Position numbers and translations under genes: made by a program | Assembly (NCBI GenBank): GCA_036259835.1 | Contig: DATABA010000136.1 | Location: forward strand, 1 to 22,896 | Reading direction: 5' to 3' | DNA length: 22,896 bases | DNA from: JALYGK01 sp036259835 | GTDB taxonomy: Bacteria; Actinomycetota; UBA4738 | Shown here: positions 1 to 7,969 of the stretch, piece after piece | How the letters are laid out: every line of letters starts with the position of its first letter | Position numbering within the stretch: the first letter of the stretch is position 1 | The notes under the pieces: generated by a model | What the model was told of the DNA's origin: nothing | The model's input: the letters and a program-made list of their open reading frames with translations, nothing else | Database searches by the model: none

Positions 1-205
1 TTGGCGAATATGGATTGTCGACGTTCGTGGGGTCGCTGAAGTTGCCCGGATCGTAGTCATTGACGGTGACCGCCCCCGCCTTCCCCTGGGTCACCCGGCG
101 AGTGGACGGCTCCTCACCGTCCCCCGCGCATCCGGACATCAGCACCACGGATGCCGCCGAGAGCACCACTCGTCGAAACCGGGACGTTGTGGATGTTGCC
201 GACAT
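1..205 (-). CDS. Lipoprotein of unknown function, N-terminal part (cut by the left edge)
   Basis: Reading leftward from an ATG at 203-205, 68 codons stay open to the window edge, so the C-terminal part is missing. The first 26 residues form a lipoprotein signal: basic residues (RFRR), a hydrophobic run, and the lipobox LMSGC with the lipidated cysteine at residue 26. After the cysteine comes a charged, flexible linker. It is followed by NFSDPTNVDNPYSP, which resembles the start of a domain I remember from secreted actinobacterial proteins of unknown function (DNPxFPLxPGT-like). That likeness is from memory and was not searched. A strong AGGAGG lies at 215-220, nine bases before the ATG, which supports the start. 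It is 82 bases downstream of the RND permease gene and may be co-transcribed with it or use its own promoter. Function is not known. Confidence 0.75.
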   Translation of the reverse strand, partial: MSATSTTSRFRRVVLSAASVVLMSGCAGDGEEPSTRRVTQGKAGAVTVNDYDPGNFSDPTNVDNPYSP

Positions 206-237
206 GACTACGTACCTCCTCCCGCGTGGTCCCGCCT

Positions 238-267
238 ATCCAGCCTCATCGCTGTTATGGGTGTCAA
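238..267 (-). promoter_or_regulatory. Possible promoter of the left-edge lipoprotein gene
   Basis: On the minus strand a perfect TTGACA (262-267) is followed after 18 bases by CTGGAT (238-243), a weak -10. It would start transcription about 30 bases before the lipoprotein ATG. The -35 is convincing and the -10 is not, so this is tentative. Confidence 0.3.
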
Positions 268-287
268 TGGAATTGCTGGAAATCCCA

Positions 288-3200
288 TCAGCGTGCGGAA
301 GAAGCCTCCTCGTCATCCCGTCGACTCCTTCTGCTTCGGGCAAAGCGGAGATACAGCGATGGAACGACGAACAGGTTGAGCAACGTCGCGGTGATGAGGC
401 CGCCCAGGATTACGATCGCCATCGGATACTCGATTTCCTGGCCCGGGATCTCGCCACCAATGATCAACGGAACCAGGGCCAAGCCGGTTGTGAGCACGGT
501 CATCATGATCGGGACCACCCGCTCGCTCGCCCCGCGAAGTACCAGCTCTGGACCGAACGGCACGCCCTCGAATCGTTCGAGGTGCTGGTAGTGGCTGATG
601 AGCATGATGCCGTTCCGGGCCACGATGCCGAGGACGGTGAAGAATCCGACCAGCGAACCCAGCGAGATGATCCCTCCGGTCAGGTACGCGGCGAGGATCC
701 CACCCACCAGAGCAATTGGCAGGGTAAGGAAGCTGAGGGTCGCCAGGCGCCATTGACCGAATGAGGCCTGAAGCAGCAGGAAGATCCCAATGGCCGCGGC
801 GATCGCATAAATCATCATCCGCCTGGTAGCGGCCTGTCGCTCCGTGTGTTCCCCGAGCAGCTCCGCTCTGAACTCAGGCGGCCATTTGACACCCTCAAGC
901 CGACGCTCGAAGTCGCTGACGACCGACCCGAGGTCGCGGGTCCCGTCGATGTTCGCCCCGACGTCGATGCTTCGGAAGAGCCCTTCGTGATGGATGATGT
1001 TCGGCGTCGGCACTATCCGCACGTCGGCGACCTGCTTCAAGCGGATGTAGTCGCCGCTAGGCGTGTCAATAAGGAGGTTCTTGAGGTCCGTCATGTTTTG
1101 CCGCTTCTCCGGCGGCGTCCACAGCTGCACGTCGTAGGCCTTGCCGCCGCGGAAGACGTCGCCGGCCTCCTCTCCCGCCATCAACCACGCCGCGGTCCGC
1201 CGAACGTCCCCGGGCTTGACCCCGTACTGTCTCGCCTTGGCCAGGTCCACCTTGACCTGGATCTGCGGAATCATCTCCTGAAGCTCCACGTGGTTCTCCG
1301 TGACGCCCGGGATGCTGCCGAGGATCTCATTGATTTCCTCGCCCTTCTCCCGCAGCAGATTCAGATCCTGTCCGTAGATCCGGAGGGTGATCGCCTCGGT
1401 CGATCCGGTAAGGACCTCGCGAATTCGTTCCTTCAAGTAGGTGAGCACGTCGCGATACAGCCCGGGATAGCCGTCAACGACCTCTCGGATCTTGTCGACG
1501 GTCTGGTCGTAGTCGACATTCGGGGACACGCTCACCCAGTTCTCTCCGAAGTCGATGCCGACCACTTCATCCATGAGGAGCGCCTGCCCGATGTGTGACC
1601 CGGCGTTCCGAACCCCCGGGATGGTCAGCAGCTCCCTGTTGACCCGTACCGTGCTCCTCACCATCTCCTGGTGGCCGGTCCCCGGCTTGGTCAGCCAGTG
1701 CATCAGGAAGTCGCGTTCCTTGAAAGAAGGCAGGAGCGACTGTCCGAGGAACGGAACCGCGGCCAGTCCCAGAATCGCCGTCACGCCAACAGCGGCGTAC
1801 GCGCGGCGAGGCCGGGACAGGATTCGCTGGAGGACCCATTCGTAGCCGCGCTTGAGCGCCGGAACGGCCGGCGACTCTCGGTGGCGAAGCGATGACTCCT
1901 TCCGGAAAAAGATGAGGCTCATGGCCGGAGTGACCGTAAGCGCGACCACCATGGACGCGAGGAGCGCGAGCGCGTAGGCCGTGACGAGCGGCCGGAAGAA
2001 CGAGCCGGAGAGTCCCTGCAGCATGAAGATCGGTGCGACGGCGACGACCTCGAGCATCGTGGCGTACACGATCGCGCTTCGGACCTCCAGTGAAGCGTCG
2101 AGAATCACCCTGGCCGTCGACTTCGTACCGCCCTGCCTTCGACGTTCCCGAAGTCGCCGCACGACGTTTTCGATATCGATGATCGCGTCGTCGACGATGT
2201 CGCCGAGGGCGATCACCATCCCTGCCAGGATCATCGTGTTGATGGTTGCCCCTCGCCAGTCGAGCACGAGTCCGGCGGCGATGAGGGACAACGGAATGGC
2301 CACGACGCTGATCAACGCGGTCCGCCACGAGTACAGGAACACGCCCAGCATCAAGATCATGAGGATCGCGCCGATCCAGATTGCCCGGCTCAGATTGTCG
2401 ATGGAGTCCTCGATGAAGGTCGCCGGCCTGAAAATCGTGTGGTCGATGGCGATTCCAGGAAGCCCAGGCTCGAGCTCGGCGAGCGCCGCCTCGACTCCGC
2501 GGGTCACGTCGAGCGTGTTCGCCCACGGCAGTTTCTCGACGATGAGCATGAGTCCCTCGCCCTCGTTGATCACGGCATCGCCGGCAAGCGGCTGGAAATC
2601 TCGCTTGAGGTCAGCTACGTCCCTCAGGCGAATTGCCCCGCCGTTCCGACCGGCGATTGGCACGTTCGCCAGATCCTCGGCCCTCACGATGGGGAGAACG
2701 TGCCGGACGGGGGTACGTTGCCGGGCATCCTCGACCCAGCCACCCATGCCGATGAAGAATCCCTCGTTGTGTTGCATCAACCCGGCCTCGAGGGCTTCGC
2801 TCGTGGTGGTCATGACCTGGTCGAGCGTCACGTTCCTTTGACGCATCTTGTCGGGGTCTGCCTGGACCTGAAGCATCTCGAGGCGCTCGCCCCAGATCGG
2901 GACGTTCGCCACGCCGGGGACGCGCAGCAATCGAGCTCGGATCTTCCAGTACGCGGTCATCGAGAGATCCATCAGATCGATTTTCGGGTCCCGCGACGAG
3001 AGCCCGATCTTCATGACGCGGCTGGTGGCCGAGAGCGGTTGGATCATGAACGGCGGGCTGGACCACGTCGGAAGCTCCGGGGTCACCATCGCGATCCGCT
3101 CCTGGACGAGCTGTCGCGCTTCCAGGAGATCGGTCCCCGGCTCGAAGATCAGCTCGATCGAAGAGAGCTGCTCGACCGACTTCGAGCGGATTACGTCCAG

Positions 3201-3434
3201 GCCAGGAACGCCGTTGAGGTTGTGCTCAAGGGGAATGGTGACCAATGACTCGACTTCGGCCGCCGACAATCCGAGCGACGGCGTCTGGATCTCCACCTTC
3301 GGCGGGGCGAATTCCGGGAAAACGTCGACCTCGGTGTGCTGGAGTTGCTGAACGCCGAAGAACATGAGGCCCGCGGCCAGGGCCATCACCAAGAAGCGGA
3401 ACTTCAGGCTGTAACCGACTATCCAGCGGAGCAT
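288..3434 (-). CDS. RND efflux permease, CusA/CzcA-like (downstream member of the pair)
   Basis: This 1048-residue protein has the full length and layout of a heavy-metal-type RND permease. One membrane helix at about 12-29 is followed by a first porter/docking loop to about 345. Helices 2-6 lie at about 350-510 and helix 7 at about 545-565. A second loop runs to about 870 and helices 8-12 span 873-1025. Family features include the opening MLRWIVGYSLKFR, the phrase SATSRVMKIGLSS at about 135-147, and the transmembrane-4 motif GDIVDDAIIDIEN (411-423). In that motif D415 and E422 align with D408 and E415 of CzcA; the position of CzcA D402 is alanine, as I recall for CusA. Transmembrane 10 has ARNGIMLISHY. 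Such proteins use the proton gradient to export metal ions or small molecules; the substrate cannot be read here. It follows the mini-adaptor gene by 27 bases, so it is in one operon with it. Confidence 0.92.
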   Translation of the reverse strand: MLRWIVGYSLKFRFLVMALAAGLMFFGVQQLQHTEVDVFPEFAPPKVEIQTPSLGLSAAEVESLVTIPLEHNLNGVPGLDVIRSKSVEQLSSIELIFEPGTDLLEARQLVQERIAMVTPELPTWSSPPFMIQPLSATSRVMKIGLSSRDPKIDLMDLSMTAYWKIRARLLRVPGVANVPIWGERLEMLQVQADPDKMRQRNVTLDQVMTTTSEALEAGLMQHNEGFFIGMGGWVEDARQRTPVRHVLPIVRAEDLANVPIAGRNGGAIRLRDVADLKRDFQPLAGDAVINEGEGLMLIVEKLPWANTLDVTRGVEAALAELEPGLPGIAIDHTIFRPATFIEDSIDNLSRAIWIGAILMILMLGVFLYSWRTALISVVAIPLSLIAAGLVLDWRGATINTMILAGMVIALGDIVDDAIIDIENVVRRLRERRRQGGTKSTARVILDASLEVRSAIVYATMLEVVAVAPIFMLQGLSGSFFRPLVTAYALALLASMVVALTVTPAMSLIFFRKESSLRHRESPAVPALKRGYEWVLQRILSRPRRAYAAVGVTAILGLAAVPFLGQSLLPSFKERDFLMHWLTKPGTGHQEMVRSTVRVNRELLTIPGVRNAGSHIGQALLMDEVVGIDFGENWVSVSPNVDYDQTVDKIREVVDGYPGLYRDVLTYLKERIREVLTGSTEAITLRIYGQDLNLLREKGEEINEILGSIPGVTENHVELQEMIPQIQVKVDLAKARQYGVKPGDVRRTAAWLMAGEEAGDVFRGGKAYDVQLWTPPEKRQNMTDLKNLLIDTPSGDYIRLKQVADVRIVPTPNIIHHEGLFRSIDVGANIDGTRDLGSVVSDFERRLEGVKWPPEFRAELLGEHTERQAATRRMMIYAIAAAIGIFLLLQASFGQWRLATLSFLTLPIALVGGILAAYLTGGIISLGSLVGFFTVLGIVARNGIMLISHYQHLERFEGVPFGPELVLRGASERVVPIMMTVLTTGLALVPLIIGGEIPGQEIEYPMAIVILGGLITATLLNLFVVPSLYLRFARSRRSRRDDEEASSAR

Positions 3435-3461
3435 CGAGTGTTCCGTCCTTTCGCCATTGCG

Positions 3462-3893
3462 TCAGTGTCCGATTTCGTATTCGGCGCCGTAGAGCTCGGG
3501 CACACCGATCGTCACGATCCGCGTCCCCGGTGAAGGACCCTCCGAGAGAATCGCCGCCTCGCCCGTTTCCGTGACAAGCTCCACCTCGTGCCGCACGTAG
3601 GTCCTCGGCTCCGGATTTGTATAAACCCAGACCTTCCCTTCGGGATCGAAGAGGATGGCCGAGTGCGGGACGATCAGGTGCTTCCCCTTCTTCTTCACAA
3701 CGGTCGTCTCGATGCCGGTCCGCTCCACCGCCTGCTGCGTGAGGATCACACGCTCGAACTCGGTCCCGGGAATCTCTTCGAGCCTCACCGGTTCGTTCAC
3801 CACGTGCTCGCCGGAGGGCGCTTCCGTACAGGCCCCCAGGAGCAGGGTGGCCGCGAGAGCGAGAGGCGCGCTCGATCGGAGAATTCGATTCAT
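3462..3893 (-). CDS. Minimal RND adaptor-like lipoprotein
   Basis: The 143-residue product begins with a lipoprotein signal whose lipobox LGAC puts the lipidated cysteine at residue 22. Residues 48-65 (RVILTQQAVERTGIETTV) match the segment that opens the mature part of CusB/CzcB-type adaptors. Residues 72-143 (VPHSAILFDPEGKVWVYT, then SEGPSPGTRIVTIG) match the beta-barrel and membrane-proximal part of those proteins. The lipoyl domains and alpha-helical hairpin that normally sit between these parts are absent, so the chain is less than half the usual adaptor length. I recall similar short lipoproteins beside RND genes in Actinobacteria, but did not check this. It starts 12 bases after the upstream permease stops and ends 27 bases before the next begins. 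The likely role is an extracytoplasmic partner that caps or links the two permeases. Confidence 0.8.
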   Translation of the reverse strand: MNRILRSSAPLALAATLLLGACTEAPSGEHVVNEPVRLEEIPGTEFERVILTQQAVERTGIETTVVKKKGKHLIVPHSAILFDPEGKVWVYTNPEPRTYVRHEVELVTETGEAAILSEGPSPGTRIVTIGVPELYGAEYEIGH

Positions 3894-3905
3894 CGTCGTC
3901 CTCTC

Positions 3906-6900
3906 CTACCGGTCGACCAGGTCGGGTTCGGGTACGGCTTCGAATAGGTCCGCGTCCACTTCGTCGCGTTCGGACACGTATCCGAACCGCAGGTAGAGCG
4001 CCGGGAGCACCACGAGCGTGAGCAACGCCGAGGTAATCAGCCCTCCCAGGGCGACGACTGCGATCGGACGGAGGGTCTCGAATCCGGGAGCGTTCCCCGT
4101 GAACAGGAACGGAATGAGAAGGGCCGCCGTCGCCGCCACGGACATCAGAACCGGTACCACCCGGTCGCGCGTCCCCTCGATCACCACCTCCGGACCGAAG
4201 GACCGGCCTTCGAGTCGTTCGAGGGACTGGTAGTGCCGGATCAACTGGATCACGCCGCGCGCAGCAATGGCGAGGACCGCGATCAGTCCTGCGACCACGC
4301 CAAGCGACAGCGTCCCACCGGCGAAGAGGGCCGCCGTCAAGAGCCCGCCTGCCAGCGAGATCGGGAGCATCACGAAGGCGAGGACGGCGAGCCGCCAGCT
4401 GCCGAAGGCCGCTTGGAGCAAGAGGAAGATGCCGATGGCCATGGCAATCGTGACGGCGAGCACCGCCGAACGGCCCGCCCTCTCTTCGGCGAAGCCTCCG
4501 AGCAATTCGGCGTGGTGCTCCAACGGGAACTCAATCCCCTTGATCGCCCGGTCCACGTCGGCCGCGACGTCTCCGACATTGCGCCCTGCAACATCGGCAC
4601 TCACGTCGACGTAGGTCTGAACCGACTCATGACGAATCACCGTGGGGTTCGGCGCCACCCGCACGTCGGCGACCTGGTCCAGGCGAACCAGTTGACCCCG
4701 AGGCGCGTCGATGCGAAGGGCCCGAATATCGTCCACGCTCTCCCGGATCTCGGGAGCCCCCCACACCACCACATCGAAGATCTTCTGTTCTTCGAACAGT
4801 TGGCCGACGATGATGCCGTTGACGAGAGCGGCAGCTGCCCGGCGTACATCGCCTGGCTTGACGCCAAACCGCTCGGCTCGCGCCAGGTCCGCCTCGATTT
4901 CAATGTTCGGCTCCTGCGGTGGGAGCTCGACGCGAGGGCTGCTGATCCCTTCGATTCCGGCAAGGACGCCCCGGACTTCCTGAGCCTTGGCCTGAAGCGT
5001 CTGCTCGTTCTCGCCGTATACGCGCACGACGATGTCGTTGTCTGTTTCCTCGAGGGTGTCGATCACTCGCTCCTCGGAATACGTGAGGACGTCTGGAGAC
5101 AATTGGGGGTAACGGTTGGCGACGCCCCGGATGGCTTCGATCGTCGCCCCATAGTCGGCAGAGGGATCAACCTGTGCCCAGATCTCGGAGGAATTCACGT
5201 TCACGAGGCGGTCCGAGAGGATGGCCCGGCCGACGTGCGCACCGATGTTTTGGACGCCCTGTAGCCCCTGGACCTGCCGGAAGACCTCCGCGGTGTCCCG
5301 GTTCATCTTCGGCAAGGACGTGCCCGGCGGGGCCTGCAGCCGAATTCGGACGTCACGCTCGTTCAGGGACGGGCGAAGCGATGTATTCAGGAACGGAACC
5401 GCCAGCAGACCCGCCACGAGGATTACCCCCAGCAGGGCGAAGGCCGGGGCCGGACGGCGCACGATCCGCGACGACACCCGGTCATAACGCTCCCGGAGCC
5501 ACCCGACCACCGGGGATTCGCCGCGCCGCCCGGATCCATTACCCAAGAGCATCATCCCGAGGGCGGTTGTCACTGTGAGGGCGACGACAAGGGAAACGGC
5601 GACCGTGAGGATGAACGAGAGGGCGATGGTCGGTACGAACGCACCCGCCGCGCCCCGCATGAAGAAGAAGGGAACCACCGCCGCAATGGCGAGAAGCGTC
5701 GCGTAGAGCATGGCGGTACGGATCTGGAGGGTCGCCTCGATGACGGCTCGCCAAGCGGGCATCCCGTGGCCTTCGGCGCGATGCCTCCGAAGCCGCTGCG
5801 CGACGTTCTGCACGTCCATGACGGCGTCGTCGATCACGACCACCAGGCCTATCAGCATTCCCGCCACGACCATCGTGTTGATGGTGACGCGAGTGAGGTA
5901 CAAGACGAACGCCGCGGCCACTACCGATAGGACAATTGCCGCAACGCTGGTCAACGCAGTCCGCCAGTCGAAGAAGAATGCGCCGAGGACGAGGAGGAGG
6001 AGAATCCCCCCGATGAGCAGCGCGAACCCGAGGTTGTCGTACGACGATTCGATGTAGGAGGCCGGCCGGTACATCGAGGTATCGATCTGTATGCCCGAAA
6101 GCCCGGGCCGCATCTGCTCGAGTGCATCGTCGATGCTCCGCGTCACCTCGACCGTGTTCGCGCCAGGGAACTTCTCGATGACGAGGAGTAGGCACTCCCC
6201 GTCGCGGCACATCGCATCGCCGATCAAAGGCTGGTGGTCTTCGCGTACCTCGGCCACGTCGCCGAGCGTGACCGCATTACCACCTCGGAAGACCGCCTCG
6301 CCGCCCTCTTCTGCCTCGAGCGGTACCTGTGCCAGCTCTGCCGGAGTGTTGATGGCCTGCTCGTGGAAGATGTGAAGCCGCTGATTGACGGTGTCGATGA
6401 AGCCACCGGTCCCGGGGCTCGACTGCTCGAGGAAAGTGAGCGGCGACACTTCCAGCGCGTTCCCGCTGGTCCGGATGATCTGCTGGAGAGAGACGCCGCG
6501 GGCTCGCAGCTGCTCGGGGTCGACCAGCACCTGAAGCTGCTTGTCCCTGAACCCCCAAATGGCCACGTTCGCCACGCCCTCGACACCGAGGAGGCGAGGA
6601 ACGATCACCCAGCGCGCGAGCACCGACATGTCGATTAGCGAAAGCTCGCCGGAGGAGAGCCTGACCATCCCGACGCGGCTCGTTGAAGAAAGCGGCTGAA
6701 GCATCTGCGGGGGGTCCGCGACTTCGGGCAACCCGGCGGTCCCTACCGCCTGGGTCAGGCGTTCCGCGACCACCTGCCGAGCGTCCAGGACACTCGTGCC
6801 CGGTTCGAACGTCATGAGGACGGAGGACAGGCCGGGGAGAGAGACCGATTCGATCTCCTCGAGGAACGCCACCCCATTGAGGAGGTCCTGCTCCAGAGGC

Positions 6901-7100
6901 ACCGTTACCAGCTGCTCGACTTCTTCCGCCGAGAGCCCCAGCGCTTCCGTCTGGACCTCAACCTGGGTCGGCTTGAACTCTGGAAGGAGGTCGACCGACG
7001 TCTTCGGGATCTGCGTGACGCCCAAAACCAGGACGCCGGCGGCCACAGCAATGACCAAACGCCGGAACTTGAGACTCGACCCAACGATCCACCGCATCAT
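3906..7100 (-). CDS. RND efflux permease, CusA/CzcA-like with altered relay motif (upstream member)
   Basis: This 1064-residue protein is a homologue of the downstream permease, from its opening (MMRWIVGSSLKFRR) through both periplasmic loops to twelve predicted helices. Helix 1 is at about 12-30, helices 2-6 at 355-520, helix 7 at 552-570 and helices 8-12 at 878-1037. In transmembrane 4 the motif reads VIDDAVMDVQN (422-432). The aspartates remain, but the glutamate conserved in CzcA, CusA and the neighbouring permease is Q431. In transmembrane 10 the partner's ARNG is ARGV, so N is replaced by G949. These changes suggest altered or lost proton coupling, or a structural role in a mixed trimer; that is inference. 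Of two adjacent ATGs (7098-7100 and 7095-7097), the first is preferred because AGGAGG at 7110-7115 then stands nine bases away. It is the first gene of the three-gene operon. Confidence 0.92.
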   Translation of the reverse strand: MMRWIVGSSLKFRRLVIAVAAGVLVLGVTQIPKTSVDLLPEFKPTQVEVQTEALGLSAEEVEQLVTVPLEQDLLNGVAFLEEIESVSLPGLSSVLMTFEPGTSVLDARQVVAERLTQAVGTAGLPEVADPPQMLQPLSSTSRVGMVRLSSGELSLIDMSVLARWVIVPRLLGVEGVANVAIWGFRDKQLQVLVDPEQLRARGVSLQQIIRTSGNALEVSPLTFLEQSSPGTGGFIDTVNQRLHIFHEQAINTPAELAQVPLEAEEGGEAVFRGGNAVTLGDVAEVREDHQPLIGDAMCRDGECLLLVIEKFPGANTVEVTRSIDDALEQMRPGLSGIQIDTSMYRPASYIESSYDNLGFALLIGGILLLLVLGAFFFDWRTALTSVAAIVLSVVAAAFVLYLTRVTINTMVVAGMLIGLVVVIDDAVMDVQNVAQRLRRHRAEGHGMPAWRAVIEATLQIRTAMLYATLLAIAAVVPFFFMRGAAGAFVPTIALSFILTVAVSLVVALTVTTALGMMLLGNGSGRRGESPVVGWLRERYDRVSSRIVRRPAPAFALLGVILVAGLLAVPFLNTSLRPSLNERDVRIRLQAPPGTSLPKMNRDTAEVFRQVQGLQGVQNIGAHVGRAILSDRLVNVNSSEIWAQVDPSADYGATIEAIRGVANRYPQLSPDVLTYSEERVIDTLEETDNDIVVRVYGENEQTLQAKAQEVRGVLAGIEGISSPRVELPPQEPNIEIEADLARAERFGVKPGDVRRAAAALVNGIIVGQLFEEQKIFDVVVWGAPEIRESVDDIRALRIDAPRGQLVRLDQVADVRVAPNPTVIRHESVQTYVDVSADVAGRNVGDVAADVDRAIKGIEFPLEHHAELLGGFAEERAGRSAVLAVTIAMAIGIFLLLQAAFGSWRLAVLAFVMLPISLAGGLLTAALFAGGTLSLGVVAGLIAVLAIAARGVIQLIRHYQSLERLEGRSFGPEVVIEGTRDRVVPVLMSVAATAALLIPFLFTGNAPGFETLRPIAVVALGGLITSALLTLVVLPALYLRFGYVSERDEVDADLFEAVPEPDLVDR

Positions 7101-7159
7101 CGTCTGCGACCTCCTGTGGGCTATCTTTGAGAGTGATCCGAACCCAGCACGAAGGCGTA

Positions 7160-7188
7160 ATCCTGACGCGATTCCCGGCTGGTGGCAA
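7160..7188 (-). promoter_or_regulatory. Candidate promoter of the RND operon
   Basis: On the minus strand TTGCCA (7183-7188) is separated by 17 bases from CAGGAT (7160-7165), a GC-rich sigma-70-type pair typical in spacing for Actinomycetota. It would give a leader of about 50 bases before the permease ATG at 7100. It lies just downstream of the TCAG repeat array. Prediction by eye only. Confidence 0.4.
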
Positions 7189-7196
7189 CCCGAAAA

Positions 7197-7233
7197 TTCA
7201 GATTCTGTTCAGGAACGGTCAGATTTTTTTCAG
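7197..7233. promoter_or_regulatory. Four phased TCAG repeats, possible response-regulator operator
   Basis: On the plus strand TCAG occurs at 7198-7201, 7209-7212, 7219-7222 and 7230-7233; three of the four are TTCAG. The start-to-start distances are 11, 10 and 11 bases, so all lie on one face of the helix. Direct repeats at this spacing are typical of OmpR/PhoB-family regulators. The array ends nine bases before the candidate -35 of the RND operon, a position suited to an activator. No regulator gene is in the window. Confidence 0.45.
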
Positions 7234-7295
7234 AAGGGTCCGCGAGGTTTACCGGAACAGCTGCCGGATAGGTCTGACGACCTAGATAGGACGGG

Positions 7296-7547
7296 CTACT
7301 GCTGGACGATCGAGACGAACCGCCGGCCACCTGAGGAGTGGAACCGGACATGGCCGGATGCCTTGGCGAAGAGCGTGTCGTCGCCGCCCTTGCCGACGCC
7401 CGTGCCGGGATGAATCTTCGTCCCTCGCTGGCGAACCAGGATGGATCCGGCCGGAACGGTCTGGCCGGCGAACGTCTTCACCCCGAGTCGCTTCGACTCG
7501 GAGTCACGTCCGTTCCTCGATGAACCTCCACCCTTCTTGTGTGCCAT
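7296..7547 (-). CDS. rpmA: 50S ribosomal protein bL27
   Basis: An 83-residue protein of normal bL27 length. It begins MAHKKGGGSSRNGRDSESK, the flexible N-terminal tail that reaches the peptidyl-transferase centre. It continues with LGVKTFAGQTVPAGSILVRQ and GTKIHPGTGVGKGGDDTLFA, the family core. There is no N-terminal extension of the kind cleaved by Prp in Firmicutes. It follows rplU by 31 bases, the usual ribosomal pair. In most Actinomycetota obg comes next; here a 195-base gap and the RND operon follow instead. No clear Shine-Dalgarno site is visible just before the ATG, so translation may be coupled to rplU. Confidence 0.98.
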   Translation of the reverse strand: MAHKKGGGSSRNGRDSESKRLGVKTFAGQTVPAGSILVRQRGTKIHPGTGVGKGGDDTLFAKASGHVRFHSSGGRRFVSIVQQ

Positions 7548-7578
7548 GACAAAGCGAGCGTAGCAGACGTCTTTCGCC

Positions 7579-7923
7579 CTACGAGGTTTCTTCTTTCTTC
7601 GCGGGCGCCCGTCGCCCCAGGCTCACTTCCTCGATCCGAACGAGCGTGTGCATCTGCCGGTGGCCTTGACGCCTGGCATATCCGGACTTGGGGCGGTACT
7701 TGAACACCTTGACCTTGTCGCCCTTCTCCTCACCCACCAGCCTGGCCTTGACGACGGCTTTTCCAAGCTCCTTGCCGAAGTGGGTCGTACCGTCGTCGTC
7801 GACGACCAGCAGAGGGTTGAACGTGACTGCTTCCCCCTCCTGTCCTCGGACCAGCTCCACCTCGATCACGTCCCCCGGCCTTACCTTCTGCTGCTTGCCA
7901 CCAGCCTTGATCACGGCGTACAT
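7579..7923 (-). CDS. rplU: 50S ribosomal protein bL21
   Basis: The 114-residue protein opens MYAVIKAGGKQQKVRPGD and has the bL21 signature KVFKYRPKSGYARRQGHRQ near residues 72-90. It binds 23S rRNA in the large subunit. The length is about ten residues over the common form because of a charged tail (RRAPAKKEETS). A good AGGAGG stands five to six bases before the ATG at 7921-7923. The gene begins 46 bases after the RNase E/G stop and is followed by rpmA, the standard rne/rng-rplU-rpmA order of Actinomycetota. Confidence 0.98.
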   Translation of the reverse strand: MYAVIKAGGKQQKVRPGDVIEVELVRGQEGEAVTFNPLLVVDDDGTTHFGKELGKAVVKARLVGEEKGDKVKVFKYRPKSGYARRQGHRQMHTLVRIEEVSLGRRAPAKKEETS

Positions 7924-7969
7924 CGTCCCTCCTGAATCCCTACGTGGTCGGATGCTACCGAACCGTTCG

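Noticed and set aside
4233..5264. A 343-codon plus-strand open frame
   Set aside because: It is antisense to the upstream RND permease gene, and its product is low-complexity and His/Arg/Asp-rich with no recognisable domain. Long antisense frames are expected at this GC content.
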